DNA of 64,000 nt from Bactericera cockerelli (taxonomy: Eukaryota; Arthropoda; Insecta; Hemiptera; Triozidae), in NCBI GenBank assembly GCA_024516035.1, contig CM044957.1:2949017-3013016 (forward strand). The letters are read 5' to 3'. This document shows positions 32,030 to 42,295 of the stretch, in pieces; position 1 is the first letter of the stretch; every line of letters begins with the position of its first letter. Position numbers and translations under genes: made by a program. The notes under the pieces were generated by a model that saw only the letters and a program-made list of their open reading frames with translations, did no database searches and was not told the DNA's origin.

Positions 32030-32215
32030 GCAATATCGAAACGAAAATATCGATATTAGGTATATCGATAATATCGAAACCATAATATCGATATCCGATA
32101 TTAGAAGACTTCTCTCCCTTTACAATTCGATATTTCGTTACATAATATCGTTACATAATATCGTTACATAATATCGTTACATAATTTCGTTACACAATTT
32201 CGTCACATAATTTTG
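32030..32215. repeat. ATATCGATA-rich patch and 14-bp TATCGTTACATAA repeat
   Basis: Multiple AATATCGATA-type motifs, then five units of ATATCGTTACATA, the last two altered to ATTTCGT. It lies between the two LINE coding segments. Confidence 0.8.
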
Positions 32216-32747
32216 GTTATGTGCCAGAGCAAAGACATGAAAATGTCAAAAACCAATGAGTATTACAGATCACAATTATAGCGAAATTATGAAAGCCAAC
32301 AATGTTATTACTTTACAACATAGGAGAGACACAATTGATATTTTACTCCTCGCTAAAATTCTTAATAATAAAACTATTTTACCAGAATTTCTAGAAGAAC
32401 TCTCCTTTAGAACCAATAATAAAAACACAAGAAATAGGAATCTACTGTATGAAAAATCTTGCACCAAAAATTATGCTTTTTTTAAACCATTCAACCGTAT
32501 TGTGCGACTCTTCAATCAAGCTTGTAACAAAGATCCTTCGATAGATCTGTTTTATGATAATGTTGAGACTACAAAACAAAAATTATTAAGCTTAAGCAAT
32601 ATCTGAGTATTGTAAATTAAGAATACTATCTATTTATATACGTAATAGCATCATTTATATTTTACATGTATACCTAACTTTTATATATTTCTATGTTATA
32701 CTTTTATATGTATTTTTCCAACTTTATACAATTGTATTTTAATATTA

Positions 32748-32751
32748 TATA
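32748..32751 (+). other. Left 4-bp target duplication (TATA)
   Basis: TATA precedes TGTTACGGG; the same TATA follows CCCGTAACA at 34264-34267. The AT-rich context lowers the weight of a 4-bp match. Confidence 0.6.
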
Positions 32752-32773
32752 TGTTACGGGAAAAGCTAAGAGT

Positions 32774-32817
32774 GCGGGAAATCCTAGGTTTACCCGGGTA
32801 AACCTAGGATTTCCCGC
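32774..32817. repeat. Perfect 44-bp palindrome in the left TIR
   Basis: GCGGGAAATCCTAGGTTTAC followed by CCGG and the exact complement. Centred on CCCGGG with two CCTAGG sites. The right TIR holds an identical palindrome. Confidence 0.97.
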
Positions 32818-33007
32818 GATTGTTGGGAAAAGCCCGAAATGAATTTTTATTTCGGGCTTTTACCGATCTTTTTCGGTTGATCCTAGGTTTTCCCGAAGCA
32901 GTTAGGGAAATGTGTAAAATTCTGTTCATTCAATAAAAATTTCGGGCTTTTACCGGGAAATCTTAGGATTTCCCAAGGACCCGCGGTAAAAGTAAAATAT
33001 ACATAAC

Positions 33008-33250
33008 TAGGGTGCTGTCGCCCGCTTTGCGGGCCGAGGCATGGCCGTGGAAGCAAAAAATCCTTTTTCGCCAATGGCAGGTGTTGTAGTGGGAGTTTCG
33101 AAAAATCCCGTCTTATTGCACATCTAGACTATAAGACAAAGCTACCTACCAAATTTCAGCTTCCTAGGACTTACGGTTTGGGCTGTAGAGCGATGATCAG
33201 TGAGTGGTCAGTCAGTCAGTGACTTTGACATTTATATATTAAGAAGATAG
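33008..33250 (+). repeat. Interspersed repeat family H copy
   Basis: GCTGTCGCCCGCTTTGCGGG, CCGAGGCATGGCCGTGGAAG, CAAATTTCAGCTTCCTAGG, GGGCTGTAGAGCGATGATCA and GGTCAGTCAGTCAGTGAC, then TTTATATATTAAGAAGAT. Nearly the exact complement of 1925-2185. Confidence 0.85.
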
Positions 33251-33665
33251 GGGCTAACCTAATAACCTTAAAAAGAAGAGAGAAAAAAGACTAGAGAAAA
33301 TGAAGTACAACACAATGGTATTTGTTTATTGAACATGTAGAAAAAGTGTTTGTTTTTTATTTTTAATAAAAAAATTTCAATCAAATGTTTGATAAAACAC
33401 GTAAAAAAATAATGTTTTTCTCTTATCGCTATCTCTTACTGTTTCCTGTTTAAGTAGGTGAATGTGTATATTTAAACACTGAAATATAAAAGGTTTGATA
33501 AAACAGATACCTATCAAACACACCTAAAAAAATAATGTTTTTCTCTCATCGCAATCTCTTACTGTTTCCTGTTTAAGTAGGTACATATAGTTAAACACTC
33601 AAATATAAAATGTTTGATAAAACAAATATCAAGAAAAAGTAAAAATATAAAAACAAAAAGTAAAA
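33250..33665. repeat. AT-rich interior with a diverged ~110-bp duplication
   Basis: AATAATGTTTTTCTCTYATCG, CTCTTACTGTTTCCTGTTTA and AGTAGGTR, then TTAAACACT and AATATAAAAKGTTTGATAAA, occur twice (about 33409-33505 and 33531-33622). Confidence 0.75.
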
Positions 33666-33680
33666 TATCCTACATTCTTA

Positions 33681-34060
33681 TTATTTGTTAGAGCATGGCT
33701 GTGAACTGTGACACTTGGAATTACATTTCATATTAGCAGCTCGACAAAGACACTTCTTGGTTGTACATTTCTTTAAACAGCTACACTTTTTGAACCCTTG
33801 TACACCAACCAATGATTGTTTTGAAACAACTGAGCGAAGACTTATTTCCTCATGTTTTACATCTTCCAAAGAGATAAAGATTTCAGAGCATAGTGTGAAT
33901 TGATTACGAGAGTAGAGAGACTTTTGATGATTCCGCTCTTTGTACCTAATTGGTAGAGCTCATCTTCCTTTTTAATTATGACTGCAATGATAGATTTTGG
34001 ATCAATTTTAGAACGGTCAACATCTGGAACTTTTACTATAACATATTTCCCGGAATCTCT
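33681..34060 (-). pseudogene. C-terminal remnant of KRBA2/GIN-type integrase-like protein, frameshifted
   Basis: The upstream frame reads GKYVIVKVPDVDRSKIDPKS, then IIAVIIKKEDELYQLGTKSG and IIKSL. A 1-nt shift near 33910 moves to the frame YSRNQFTLCSEIFISLEDVK, then ISLRSVVSKQS, GVQGFKKCSCLKKCTTKKC and LCRAANMKCNSKCHSSQPC to a stop at 33681. The TKxGxxKxLYxRNQFxxC...SLRS block and the terminal cysteine-rich CxCxKxCxxxxCxC...CNSxCH tail are typical of KRAB-A-domain-2-like and GIN/Ginger integrase-derived proteins. The catalytic integrase core is missing. Fragment only, dead by frameshift and truncation. Confidence 0.8.
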
Positions 34061-34197
34061 TGGGAAAAGTCCGAAATGACTAAATGAATGTCTTGTTTCG
34101 GGCTTTTCCCGATTGATGTTGGGAAAACCTAGGATTAACCAAAAGAGATCGGTAAAAGCCCGAAATAAAAATTCATTTCGGACTTTTCCCAACAATT

Positions 34198-34241
34198 GCG
34201 GGAAATCCTAGGTTTACCCGGGTAAACCTAGGATTTCCCGC
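34198..34241. repeat. Perfect 44-bp palindrome in the right TIR
   Basis: Same sequence as 32774-32817, at the same distance from the element end (about 22 bp). Confidence 0.97.
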
Positions 34242-34321
34242 ACTCCTAGCTTTTCCCGTAACATATACAATAAACATGGGTAAACCCCGTTAATTTGTGA
34301 AAAAAAAAAAAAAAAAAAAAG

Positions 34322-35375
34322 GACTAGAGCCACCCTGTCTCCTCAGCACACTGGCACCAGAGCCGCATTCCTCACATCAGATACATACATGTCTCCAACT
34401 CATCAGACTAGAGCCACCCTGTCTCCTCAGCACACTGGCACCAGAGCCGCCTTGCTCACATCAGATACATACATGTCTCCAACTCATCAGACTAGAGCCA
34501 CCCTGTCCCCTCAGCACACTGGCTCCAGAGCCGCCTTGCTCACATCAGATACATACATGTCTCCAACTCATCAGACTAGAGCCACCCTGTCTCCTCAGCA
34601 CACTGGCACCAGAGCCGCCTTGCTCCCATCAGATACATACATGTCTCCAACTCATCAGACTAGAGCCACCCTGTCTCCTCAGCACACTGGCACCAGAGCC
34701 GCCTTGCTCACATCAGATACATACATGTCTCCAACTCATCAGACTAGAGCCACCCTGTCTCCTCAGCACACTGGCACCAGAGCCGCCTTGCTCACATCAG
34801 ATACATACATGTCTCCAACTCATCAGACTAGAGCCACCCTGTCTCCTCAGCACACTGGCACCAGAGCCGCATTCCTCACATCAGATACACACATGTCTCC
34901 AACTCATCAGACTAGAGCCACCCTGTCTCCTCAGCACACTGGCACCAGAGCCGCATTCCTCACATCAGATACACACATGTCTCCAACTCATTAGACTAGA
35001 GCCACCCTGTCTCCTCAGCACACTGGCACCAGAGCCGCCTTGCTCACATCAGATACATACATGTCTCCAACTCATTAGACTAGAGCCACCCTGTCTCCTC
35101 AGCACACTGGCACCAGAGCCGCCTTGCTCACATCAGATACATACATGTCTCCAACTCATCAGACTAGAGCCACCCTATCTCCTCAGCACACTGGCACCAG
35201 AGCCGCCTTGCTCACATCAGATACATACATGTCTCCAACTCATCAGACTAGAGCCACCCTGTCTCCTCAGCACCAGAGCCGCCTTGCTCACATCAGATAC
35301 ATACATGTCTCCAACTCATCAGACTAGAGCCACCCTGTCTCCTCAGCACACTGGCACCAGAGCCGCATTCCTCAC
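34322..35375. repeat. 84-bp minisatellite, about 12.5 copies
   Basis: Each unit runs GACTAGAGCCACCCTGTCTC, CTCAGCACACTGGCACCAGA, GCCGC, then the TCACATCAGATACATACATG part and TCTCCAACTCATCA. Since 84 is divisible by 3 and no unit has a stop in two plus-strand frames, frames of 360 and 201 codons stay open. One unit (about 35250) has lost ~12 bp. An A-run at 34300-34320 precedes it. I regard it as non-coding. Confidence 0.95.
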
Positions 35376-35532
35376 ATAGGTGACCACGTGTCTGCAACTT
35401 ATTAGCAACTTGTTCTTCATTATCATTCTTCTGGTAGTTGTTATTCCTCTGGTAGTTGTGGCAGCAACTTCATTGGCTCAGCTCAAGTCTCCCTCGCAAT
35501 CCACACACACAGACGAAGGAAGCCAACTAAAG

Positions 35533-35600
35533 GGTTGGGTGGAAGAGATTGCCACAGACAATAGCCCCGCCTTTTGGGTAGGAGAGTAGGACATTAGATT
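35533..35600 (+). repeat. LINE-3'-end-like repeat fragment
   Basis: GGGTTGGGTGGAAGAGATTG, AATAGCCCCGCC and a TAGGACATTAG end, as at 13905. Confidence 0.65.
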
Positions 35601-35667
35601 CATTTTCTTCTGTTTTTTTCGCTCAATCTATTCTTTATTTTTAAGTTTGTGCGGAAGTGATTCATGA

Positions 35668-35745
35668 CTTTACTAAATCTTCTCTGACGCCGGAACTTGA
35701 ACCACCGACTTCCAGGTCGCCGCTTTATCGATCGAGCTACGAAGG
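35668..35745 (-). repeat. SINE family C fragment
   Basis: GGAACTTGAACCACCGACTT, CCAGGTCGCCGC and TTTATCGATCGAGCTACGAA match family C on the minus strand. The middle of the tRNA-like head is shortened. Confidence 0.78.
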
Positions 35746-35879
35746 TTTTTTTTTCCATTTTACATGTACTGTGAATATTGTATTTTTTTCTACTAATAAA
35801 GAATAACAATATCTTTGCACTGGACATGTCTATAGATCCTGGATTGTCATGGTGGTAGATCTTCCTGTTTACATGAAGA

Positions 35880-36345
35880 GGTTGTTGTTGTAGCCAGCTT
35901 GGCTACAGCTGGGGGGTGTGATGGTATCCAGCCAACTTCAGTGGAGAAGTTGGCTCGTCCTTACCCACAGATGAAGAGGTGGTAAGTAAATACGTATTGT
36001 CATTCCTGATGGCCCTGTTGTTGTTTTAATGATGGCGATGTTATTGTATTGTTTTTCTTTCTGTTATGCTAGAGGAACAGTCTGTGCATGTATATGATGT
36101 TGCCTCACACACATAAGTAATGCCTGATTATTTATGCAAAAATTTCATGTTAGGAGACAGAGAACATCTTGGAAAATCATTGTTTAGTACAGCATTGTTT
36201 ACATTATTGATTATACGGAAAGACTAGCAAGAGAGAATGTTGTTGTTTTTGTTGTTGTTGTTGTAACCACTAACCAGCATGGCTTCATCTGGCATGAAGT
36301 TATGGTCTTCGACCACCTTAGTTAGCTCGTCCTGAACCACCCATG
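35880..36345 (+). repeat. Two copies of the GTTGTTGTTGTAGCCAGC repeat (family E)
   Basis: GTTGTTGTTGTAGCCAGCTT, GGCTACAGCTGG and AGAAGTTGGCTCGTCC (35880-35960) recur diverged at 36248-36335 and, on the minus strand, at 53825-53950 (CCAGCTGTAGGCAAGCTGG, CAACAAC). AGCCAGCTTGGCT is internally palindromic. Class unknown. Confidence 0.65.
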
Positions 36346-36383
36346 ATGAATTTTCCAATGCGTAACAACACAGTCATAATAAA

Positions 36384-36690
36384 ATGACATGTTATCTATT
36401 CAAAATGACATGTTATCTATTCAAAATGACATGTTATCTATTCAAAATGACATGTTATCTTTTCAAAATGACATATTATCTATTCTAAATGACATTTTAT
36501 CTTTTCAAAATGACATATTATCTTTTCAAAATGACATGTTATCTTTCCAAATGACATGTTATCTTTCCAAATGACATGTTATTTATTCAAAATGATACGC
36601 TATCTTTTCAAAATGGCATGTTATCTATTCAAAATGACATGTTACCTTTTCAAAATGATATGTTATTTATTCAAAATGACATGTTGTTTT
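36384..36690. repeat. 21-bp minisatellite (AAAATGACATGTTATCTATTC)
   Basis: About 14 units, with TATCTATT, TATCTTTT and TATCTTTCC variants. A chance frame reads MLSIQND repeats. Confidence 0.95.
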
Positions 36691-37108
36691 CAATAGACAG
36701 ATGTATTAAATGTATAGGAACACCCTAAAAACACCTCGTGGATTCGGTTATTTTTTTTTTTTTTTTGACAGTGTTTTTTTCTCTCAAACAATCAGAAACC
36801 AGAAACATGTACAACTTTCAACTTTATTCTTATGTGCGATGAACCCATTGGACTTATCTGAAGCAGCCCCTAGGGCCTAGCCTAGACTTCAATATATTGA
36901 TTGTTTAGGGACTCTAGGGGCTGCTTAAGATGTTCTCTGCTCTTGACACCAAAGCCATGAAAACTCAGACTTTTCCTTCATGAGCCATGAAACCCTTGAG
37001 AAACCACCAGCTAGTCGGACTGGTTGTTATTGTTAGGATTCATGCCGAAATATACAGTTTCTGATTGGTTATCTTTTCATCAGTTATTTTTATCTTTTCA
37101 TTCATTTA

Positions 37109-37290
37109 TGACTAGTCTGGTAATCCAGGTAGCGTTGGTTCGAATCCCACCCAGTGCATGAATTTTTCCTCAAAAATTTGAGTTTGTGACCACATAATAA
37201 TAAGACTCTGAGTGTTAGGTGGTAGAAAATGCTTTGAACATTAACCTTGTATGGTGGTTACCATCCTCTAAAGACTGTTATTATTATTAT
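37109..37290 (+). repeat. SINE family A, 5'-truncated
   Basis: Begins inside the hairpin (ACTAGTCTGGTAATCCAGG), then TTGGTTCGAATCCCACCCAG, the body and a TTATTATTATTATAAC tail. Confidence 0.85.
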
Positions 37291-37621
37291 AACTAATATA
37301 CATCTTTGTCATAGATGACGAGGGTGGATAATAGTCAAAAATATACTGCTGATGGTACATAATGAAAGTTAGGATAGCAAATGCATCTAACTTTGAAAAC
37401 TTTCAGTATGAGCTGAATCTCAAGCAGATACCAGGAGTTGGAACACTATTGGAAGTATATCAATATTCAGATGAGAGTACACCGGGTACTGGGTGGTTCA
37501 TGGTTGTCTCAGGGTGGTGAAAGAATTGTATGGACGTCCAGGTCCAATGGCTAGATTGTATATGGGCTCCTTACATGTCCACGGTGTTCCGTCATGTGTA
37601 ATCGTTATTTCAGAATACTGA

Positions 37622-37855
37622 GCGCGCGATTAGCTCAATGGTTAAGCACTCGCTTGCCATGCGGAAAGTCCCAGGTTCGAACCCCCGCGCCGACAAATAT
37701 TTGTATTAAAAATTTGGTTACAGTTGTTTCTAAGGCATACCTTCCGGTTTGACGCTCGTGTTGACCCAGCACCTAAATGGAAGTACTGTGTCACTTCTCG
37801 CCCATCACAGTGGAAGCATAACTTTCGACTTTCACGGAAAGTTTCAACTGACAGT
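37622..37855 (+). repeat. tRNA-Gly-like SINE (family G)
   Basis: ATTAGCTCAATGGTTAAGCA (box A), CTCGCTTGCCATGCGGA (like the anticodon arm of tRNA-Gly with GCC) and CCAGGTTCGAACCCC (box B) form the head. The body holds TTACAGTTGTTTCTAAGGC, GACGCTCGTGTTGACCCAGC and AAGTACTGTGTCACTTCTCG. A minus-strand copy lies at 47735-47912. The acceptor stem does not pair, so this is not a working tRNA gene. Confidence 0.82.
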
Positions 37856-38054
37856 ATGAAATGAAATTATTTTGAAAGATATATATGGCATTTATTTTCT
37901 TTCTCCGAGTGACGCTTGTCAAAAAAATGTGTGAACGACTTGAAATTGTATAAGATTCAGATCTAGGAGCTCTCCTTGCTGACAGGGCACTGCTGGCTGG
38001 GGCGCCGCCGAGTGCGGAAGACAGCGCTCTAACCGCGTGAGCTACTGATACTAC

Positions 38055-38865
38055 AGGCGAACCTGGATATGAAAGAGCTGGATATCAGAGAGACCTGGAT
38101 ATAAAAGAGATGGATATCAGAGAGACCTGGATATAAAAGAGATGGATATCAGAAAGACCTGGATATAAAGGAGATGGATATCGGAGAGACCTGGATATGA
38201 AAGAGCTGGATATCAGAGAGACCTGGATGTGAAAGAGATGGATATCAGAGAGACCTGGATATGAAAGAGATGGATATCGGAGAGACCTGGATATGAAAGA
38301 GCTGGATATCAGAGAGACCTGGATGTGAAAGAGATGGATATCAGAGAGACCTGGATATGAAAGAGATGGATATCGGAGAGACCTGGATGTAAAAGAAATG
38401 GACATCAGAAAGACCTGGATATAAAGGAGATGGATATCAGAGAGACCTGGATATGAAAGAGATGGATATCGGAGAGACCTGGATATCAGAGATACCTGGA
38501 TATGAAACAGCTGGATATCAGAGACCTGAATATAAAGGAGATGGATATCAGAGAGACCTGGATGTAAAAGAGCTGGATATCAACGAGACCTGGATATGAA
38601 AGAGCTGGATATCAGAGAGATTTGGTTATGAAAGAGATGGATATCAGAGAGAACTGGATGTGAAAGAGATGGACATCAGAGAGACCTGGATTTGAAAGAG
38701 ATGGATATCAGAGAGACCTGGATATTAAAGAGATGGACATCAGAGAGACCTGGATAGAAAAAAGATGAACATCAGAGAGACCTGGATATAAAAAAGATGA
38801 ACATCAAAGAGACCTGGATATTAAAGAATTTACCTCTCTATATGGAACTTTACCTCTCTATATGG
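38055..38865. repeat. ~32-bp minisatellite (GAGAGACCTGGATATGAAAGAGATGGATATCA type)
   Basis: About 25 units with AAGAGATGG and AAGAGCTGG versions that alternate in pairs in the first half, suggesting higher-order structure. Repeated Ser/Leu/Tyr frames are artefacts. Confidence 0.95.
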
Positions 38866-38989
38866 AAAATAACCTCATTATTAGAGAAACCTGGATAAAA
38901 GCAGGGAGAAAAAAAATCTGGTCCCTTGGGGTCTCTTATATCAAAGTTCTTCTGTATATGGACACATTATGATTTATTTTACAAAGGTA

Positions 38990-39430
38990 CTGCACTCAAT
39001 TTATCGGTAAATTGAGGCCAGGTTCCAAAAAGTTCAAAATATCAAAAAATGATAAGAATAAACCCCTATCATTTTTTTTAATTCTATGAAAATGTTTTTC
39101 TCAATCTTTTTTCGTATTTAAACTAATTCAAAGATTTTTGTGGCCCTGCGGCCGCAGAATGCGGCCGATTTCAACTAAAAATTAATTTTCCATACCAAAT
39201 TTCAAGTCTCTAGCTCTTACCGTTCTCGATATCGTGTTCACACACACACACACACACACACAGACAGACACACTGACCAAAGGCCGAAACTTTTTTGGTA
39301 TCCTGAGGCTATGATTCGTCCAGAAATATGAAAAACTGGGTAGGTCAAATTTTCGCCGAATACAATTCTTTCCTTATTATAGGATAAGTAAAGTAAAAAA
39401 TCTGCTCCCTTGAGTTCTCCTAATACCCAG
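38990..39430. repeat. Fragments of other interspersed families
   Basis: TTATCGGTAAATTGAGGCC, GTTCCAAAAAGTTCAAAAT and ATGATAAGAATAAACCCC match the fold-back at 50862-51372. The CACACACACA, CAGACAGACACACTG and CCAGAAATATGAAAAA part at 39235-39340 matches 29890-29990. Confidence 0.65.
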
Positions 39431-39544
39431 GTTCAACTGTACAAAATTAAATGGTGTACAAATGTTTTTTTGTGGCATTAATTTTCCTCTGTTCGAAAAA
39501 ACCCTGTATACATAATATCCCTTCATCACTCGTAAACCTTCTCA

Positions 39545-39785
39545 TCTTCCTCCTCCTCCTAGTTCTCCTCCTCTTTCTCCTCCTCCTACTCTTCCTCCTC
39601 TACCTCCTTCTCCTCCTACTCAGCCTCCTCCTCCTCCTCCCCCTCCTGCTCCCTCCTCCTCCTCCTTTTTTTCCTCCTTCTGCTGCTGCTGCTCCTCCTC
39701 CTTCTCTACCTTCTCCTCCTTCTCCTCCACTCCTCCCTCCTGCTCCTATTACTCCTGCTCCTCCTCCCCTCCCGCCCCTCCCAAG
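39545..39785. repeat. (CTC)n-rich pyrimidine tract
   Basis: Imperfect CTCCTCCTT repeats on the plus strand giving Leu/Pro-rich and, on the minus strand, Gly/Arg-rich frames. Confidence 0.92.
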
Positions 39786-39844
39786 TACAAATAAGTAAAG
39801 TTTTGCAGAACCTGGTAGTCGTGTGTTTGCTGTCGCTTCATCAT

Positions 39845-39872
39845 CCCCCCCCCCCCCCCCCCCCCCCCCCCC
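39845..39872. repeat. Poly(C) run, 28 bp
   Basis: Uninterrupted C from 39845 to 39872. Length is likely unstable or uncertain in the assembly. Confidence 0.95.
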
Positions 39873-39989
39873 AGTCCCAGGGCCAAAGTTTTCGCCGAGT
39901 CCCGAAATAGCTCGCCCAATATTTCGCGAGGAAAGTTTGCACACTGGGAGAGATTGAGAAATTGCATTATGAAACGATGTGAGATAGGT

Positions 39990-40330
39990 CAGAGAGTTAG
40001 ATTTAGGTGAGGGAGAGAGTTAGATGTAAGTGAGGGAGAGAGATAGATGTAAGTGAGGGAGAGAGTTAGATGTAAGTGAGGGAGAGAGTTAGATGTAAGT
40101 GAGGGAGAGAGTTAGATGTAAGTGAGGGAGAGAGTTAGATGTAAGTGAGTGAGAGAGTTAGATGTAAGTGAGGGAGAGAATTAGATGTAAGTGAGGGAGA
40201 GAGTTAGATGTAAGTGAGGGAGAGAGTTAGATGTAAGTGAGGGAGAGAGTTAGATGTAAGTGAGGGAGAGAATTAGATGTAAGTGAGGGAGAGAGTTAAA
40301 GTTAAGTGAGGGAGGGAGAAGGAGAGAGAG
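39990..40330. repeat. 23-bp minisatellite (GAGAGTTAGATGTAAGTGAGGGA)
   Basis: GATGTAAG is spaced every 23 bp (e.g. 40023, 40046) over about 13-14 units. A looser GA-rich relative (AGGTGAGTGAGGGAGAGAG) continues to about 40640. Confidence 0.93.
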
Positions 40331-40785
40331 AGACAGAGAGATTAGATGTAAATGAGGGGGCGAGAGAAAGGCTCTCTTTTTCCTTCTCTAGAGGTAATTG
40401 AAGGGGAGAGAGGGTAGATGAAGGTGGGGAAGAGGATGGAGAAGCAAATGGAAAATGTTAGAGGTGAGTGAGGGAGAGAGAGGGACAGAGATGAGTTAGA
40501 GGTGAGTGAGGGATAGAGAGGGACAGAGAGTTTGAGGTAAGTGAGGGAGAGAGAGGGACAGAGAGTTTCAGGTAATTGAGGGAGAGAGATAAAGAGAACG
40601 AAGGAAAATGTTATAGGTAAGTGAGGGAGAGAGGGTAGATAACCCTCATCTAAAGAGAGAGATTTTAAAATATATTTGGTGCCAGAGAGGAAAAGGGAGG
40701 GAGAGACAGGGGAAAATGCGAGATAGAAAGAGAGAGAGAGTCTGAACAAGTATAGTGATACTGAAGGTGGATGTGTGTCAGAGAG

Positions 40786-40789
<4 letters not shown>

Positions 40790-40853
<64 letters not shown>

Positions 40854-40945
40854 GATAGAGATAGAGATAGAGATAGAGATAGAGATAGAGATAGAGATAG
40901 AGATAGAGATAGAGATAGAGATAGAGAAGAGAAGAGAGAGAGAGA

Positions 40946-40988
<43 letters not shown>

Positions 40989-41035
40989 GAGAGAGAGAGA
41001 GGGGGGGGGGGGGAGAGAGAGAGAGAGAAGAAGGG
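40790..41035. repeat. (GA)n, (GATAGA)n and a 40-bp poly(G) run
   Basis: GA dinucleotides to 40850, GATAGA units to 40926, then an unbroken G run at 40948-40987 and another of 13 G at 41001-41013. The G-rich strand could form quadruplexes. Confidence 0.95.
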
Positions 41036-41467
41036 GGGTGTGTGAATCTATTATTGAAGTGGGAGAGGAAACCTCAAGTTGAAGAACCACGTGGCTTGTG
41101 TGGGCCGTTGTTTATCCTGCGAGCAAATACATACAGGAGTAGGACGTGATAGATGAGTTGGGAGCTGTCTGCTTGACTAACAAGAGGAGGCGGCGCTGCT
41201 GGAGCATGGGAAAGAGTTGAATGAAATGAGGCATGGCTAAGTAACTAGCCTCATCGTAATAACATCAAGACTCGCAACAAATTCGAAAACATCTCACTGT
41301 TATTATGTTTGGATTTTCACAAGAGAAGAACCGTTCGAAAAGTCTGTCAAACCGGGAATCGAACTCAGGACCTCAGGCAATAGTCACAAACACGGAGTAG
41401 ACACGGAGACATGGCTAAAATAAAAATCGCAAAAACTTCAAAATCCTCAACAACAAAAAAAAATCAA

Positions 41468-41732
41468 GCCAGCGTCGATGGCATGTTGAATACACCGGTT
41501 CCCTTCAGAACACCGAAGTTAAGCGACATCCAGCGAGGTTAAGACTTGGATGGGTGACCATTCAAATTCTAATTCTCGTGACGCTGGCTTTTCCCGGCCC
41601 CACTCAGGCTGGGTGAGGTCAATGTGAGTAGCAGGTTTGTGAGTTTCCTGCGAATGGAGGGTAAAACCCCCGTCGTGATATGACCATGGCAGTTGAAAGC
41701 GACGTTAAACCCCACTTAAAAAAAAAAAAAAA
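41468..41732 (+). repeat. 5S-rRNA-derived SINE, full length with poly(A)
   Basis: 5S part: GTCGATGGCATGTTGAATAC, GAACACCGAAGTTAAGCGAC and AAGACTTGGATGGGTGACCA, covering internal promoter boxes A and C. Then a body CGTGACGCTGGCTTTTCCCG, CTCAGGCTGGGTGAGG, TTTGTGAGTTTCCTGCGAAT, GGAGGGTAAAACCCCCGTCG and TTGAAAGCGACGTTAAACCC, then A13. By eye identical over ~250 bp to 51659-51925. Confidence 0.92.
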
Positions 41733-41733
41733 T

Positions 41734-41838
41734 CAGCGGTTTAACGTCGCTTTCAGCTGCATGGTCACATCACGACGGGGGTGTTAGCCTCTATTCGCAG
41801 GAAACTCACAAATCTGCTACCGACACTAACGTCAAATT
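41734..41838 (-). repeat. 5S-derived SINE, 3' body only, inverted next to the previous copy
   Basis: GGTTTAACGTCGCTTTCAGC, GGTCACATCACGACGGGGGT and CGCAGGAAACTCACAAATC are the minus-strand body. It faces the preceding copy tail to tail with only the A-tract between. Confidence 0.88.
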
Positions 41839-41839
41839 A

Positions 41840-42190
41840 TTCGAAAGCAAATTTTCAATGACTTCTTCATTTCACCTTGGAAAAACCTTTCAATTTATTT
41901 GACTCTGATAGAAAATATTCGGACTAAGAAGTAAGAAGAACCTGGATTTCTTCTTTAATAGAGAAAAAAAATATTGCTATAAAAACATTGATTATTTTTG
42001 AACTTTAAAAAAATCGCCCGAATAATCTTTCTCTTATCTGATGGATCTATGATACATCGTATTTTATTTATTTACTATTATTATTAAAGAATCCTTTATT
42101 AGATAAAAAGACATATTTTATATGTGTACATTTGTACAATACAAATAATTATTATAAAAAAAATAGAAAAATGGCAACAATATTAACAAT
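41840..42190. other. AT-rich spacer
   Basis: No gene. AT-rich with AATAAT and ATTATT runs near 42070-42180. Confidence 0.4.
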
Positions 42191-42194
42191 AAAA

Positions 42195-42295
42195 TGGAAA
42201 GAAATAGATAAATACATATAATGTCCTCCTAACGAAAGGGCGGGGTTATTGCCTATGGTAATTTCTTCCACCCAACCCTATACTATACGTTTTAC
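42195..42295 (-). repeat. LINE-3'-end-like repeat fragment
   Basis: ATGTCCTCCTAACGAAAGGG, CGGGGTTATTGCCTATGG and TTCTTCCACCCAACCC, the complement of the 13905 repeat. Confidence 0.7.

Larger units (their letters stand above)
31380..32609 (+). pseudogene. CR1/Jockey-like LINE fragment: C-terminal end of reverse transcriptase ORF
   Basis: First segment (about 31384-31760): KCKILSFHRKKSP, then YEVKDLGIIFDHKLSYNEHY, ITKKAYKILGFINRNSREF, YYAFVRPILEYGSSVWSPYY and IESVQHRFLRNLAFK. This is the thumb/post-RT region of CR1- and Jockey-type non-LTR retrotransposons. The frame then breaks off. Second segment (32262-32609): ITDHNYSEIMKANNVITLQH, RRDTIDILLLAKILNN and FNRIVRLFNQACN, to a stop, matching the usual LINE C-terminus. 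About 490 bp of inserted repeats separate them (SINE B, a 5S-SINE-like tail, an ATATCG-rich patch). The fingers, palm and YxDD motif are absent, so the copy is 5'-truncated and dead. A short AT-rich 3' UTR runs to the Ginger-like element at 32752. Confidence 0.85.
32752..34263. mobile_element. Ginger-like DNA transposon, 1512 bp, with palindromic TIRs
   Basis: Ends are TGTTACGGGAAAAGCT and its near-exact complement, flanked by TATA. The TIRs extend about 150-170 bp with repeated themes GGGAAAAGCCCGAAAT and CCTAGGTTT. Each TIR contains the same perfect 44-bp palindrome. TGT...ACA ends, a ~4-bp duplication and an integrase-type gene together fit Ginger elements, which share an integrase with LTR retrotransposons. 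Only the C-terminal end of that gene remains. A family H repeat sits inside (33008-33250). Confidence 0.7.

Noticed and set aside
34297..35379. 360-codon open frame (and a 201-codon one in another frame)
   Set aside because: Produced entirely by the 84-bp tandem repeat whose length is a multiple of 3. Two frames are open at once and the peptide is the repeat unit over and over.
36384..38865. CRISPR-like arrays
   Set aside because: Repeats are contiguous with no unique spacers, and the DNA is clearly eukaryotic. They are minisatellites.
41468..41590. Functional 5S rRNA gene
   Set aside because: Only part of 5S is retained, with many substitutions, followed by a shared non-5S body and poly(A). 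It is a SINE.
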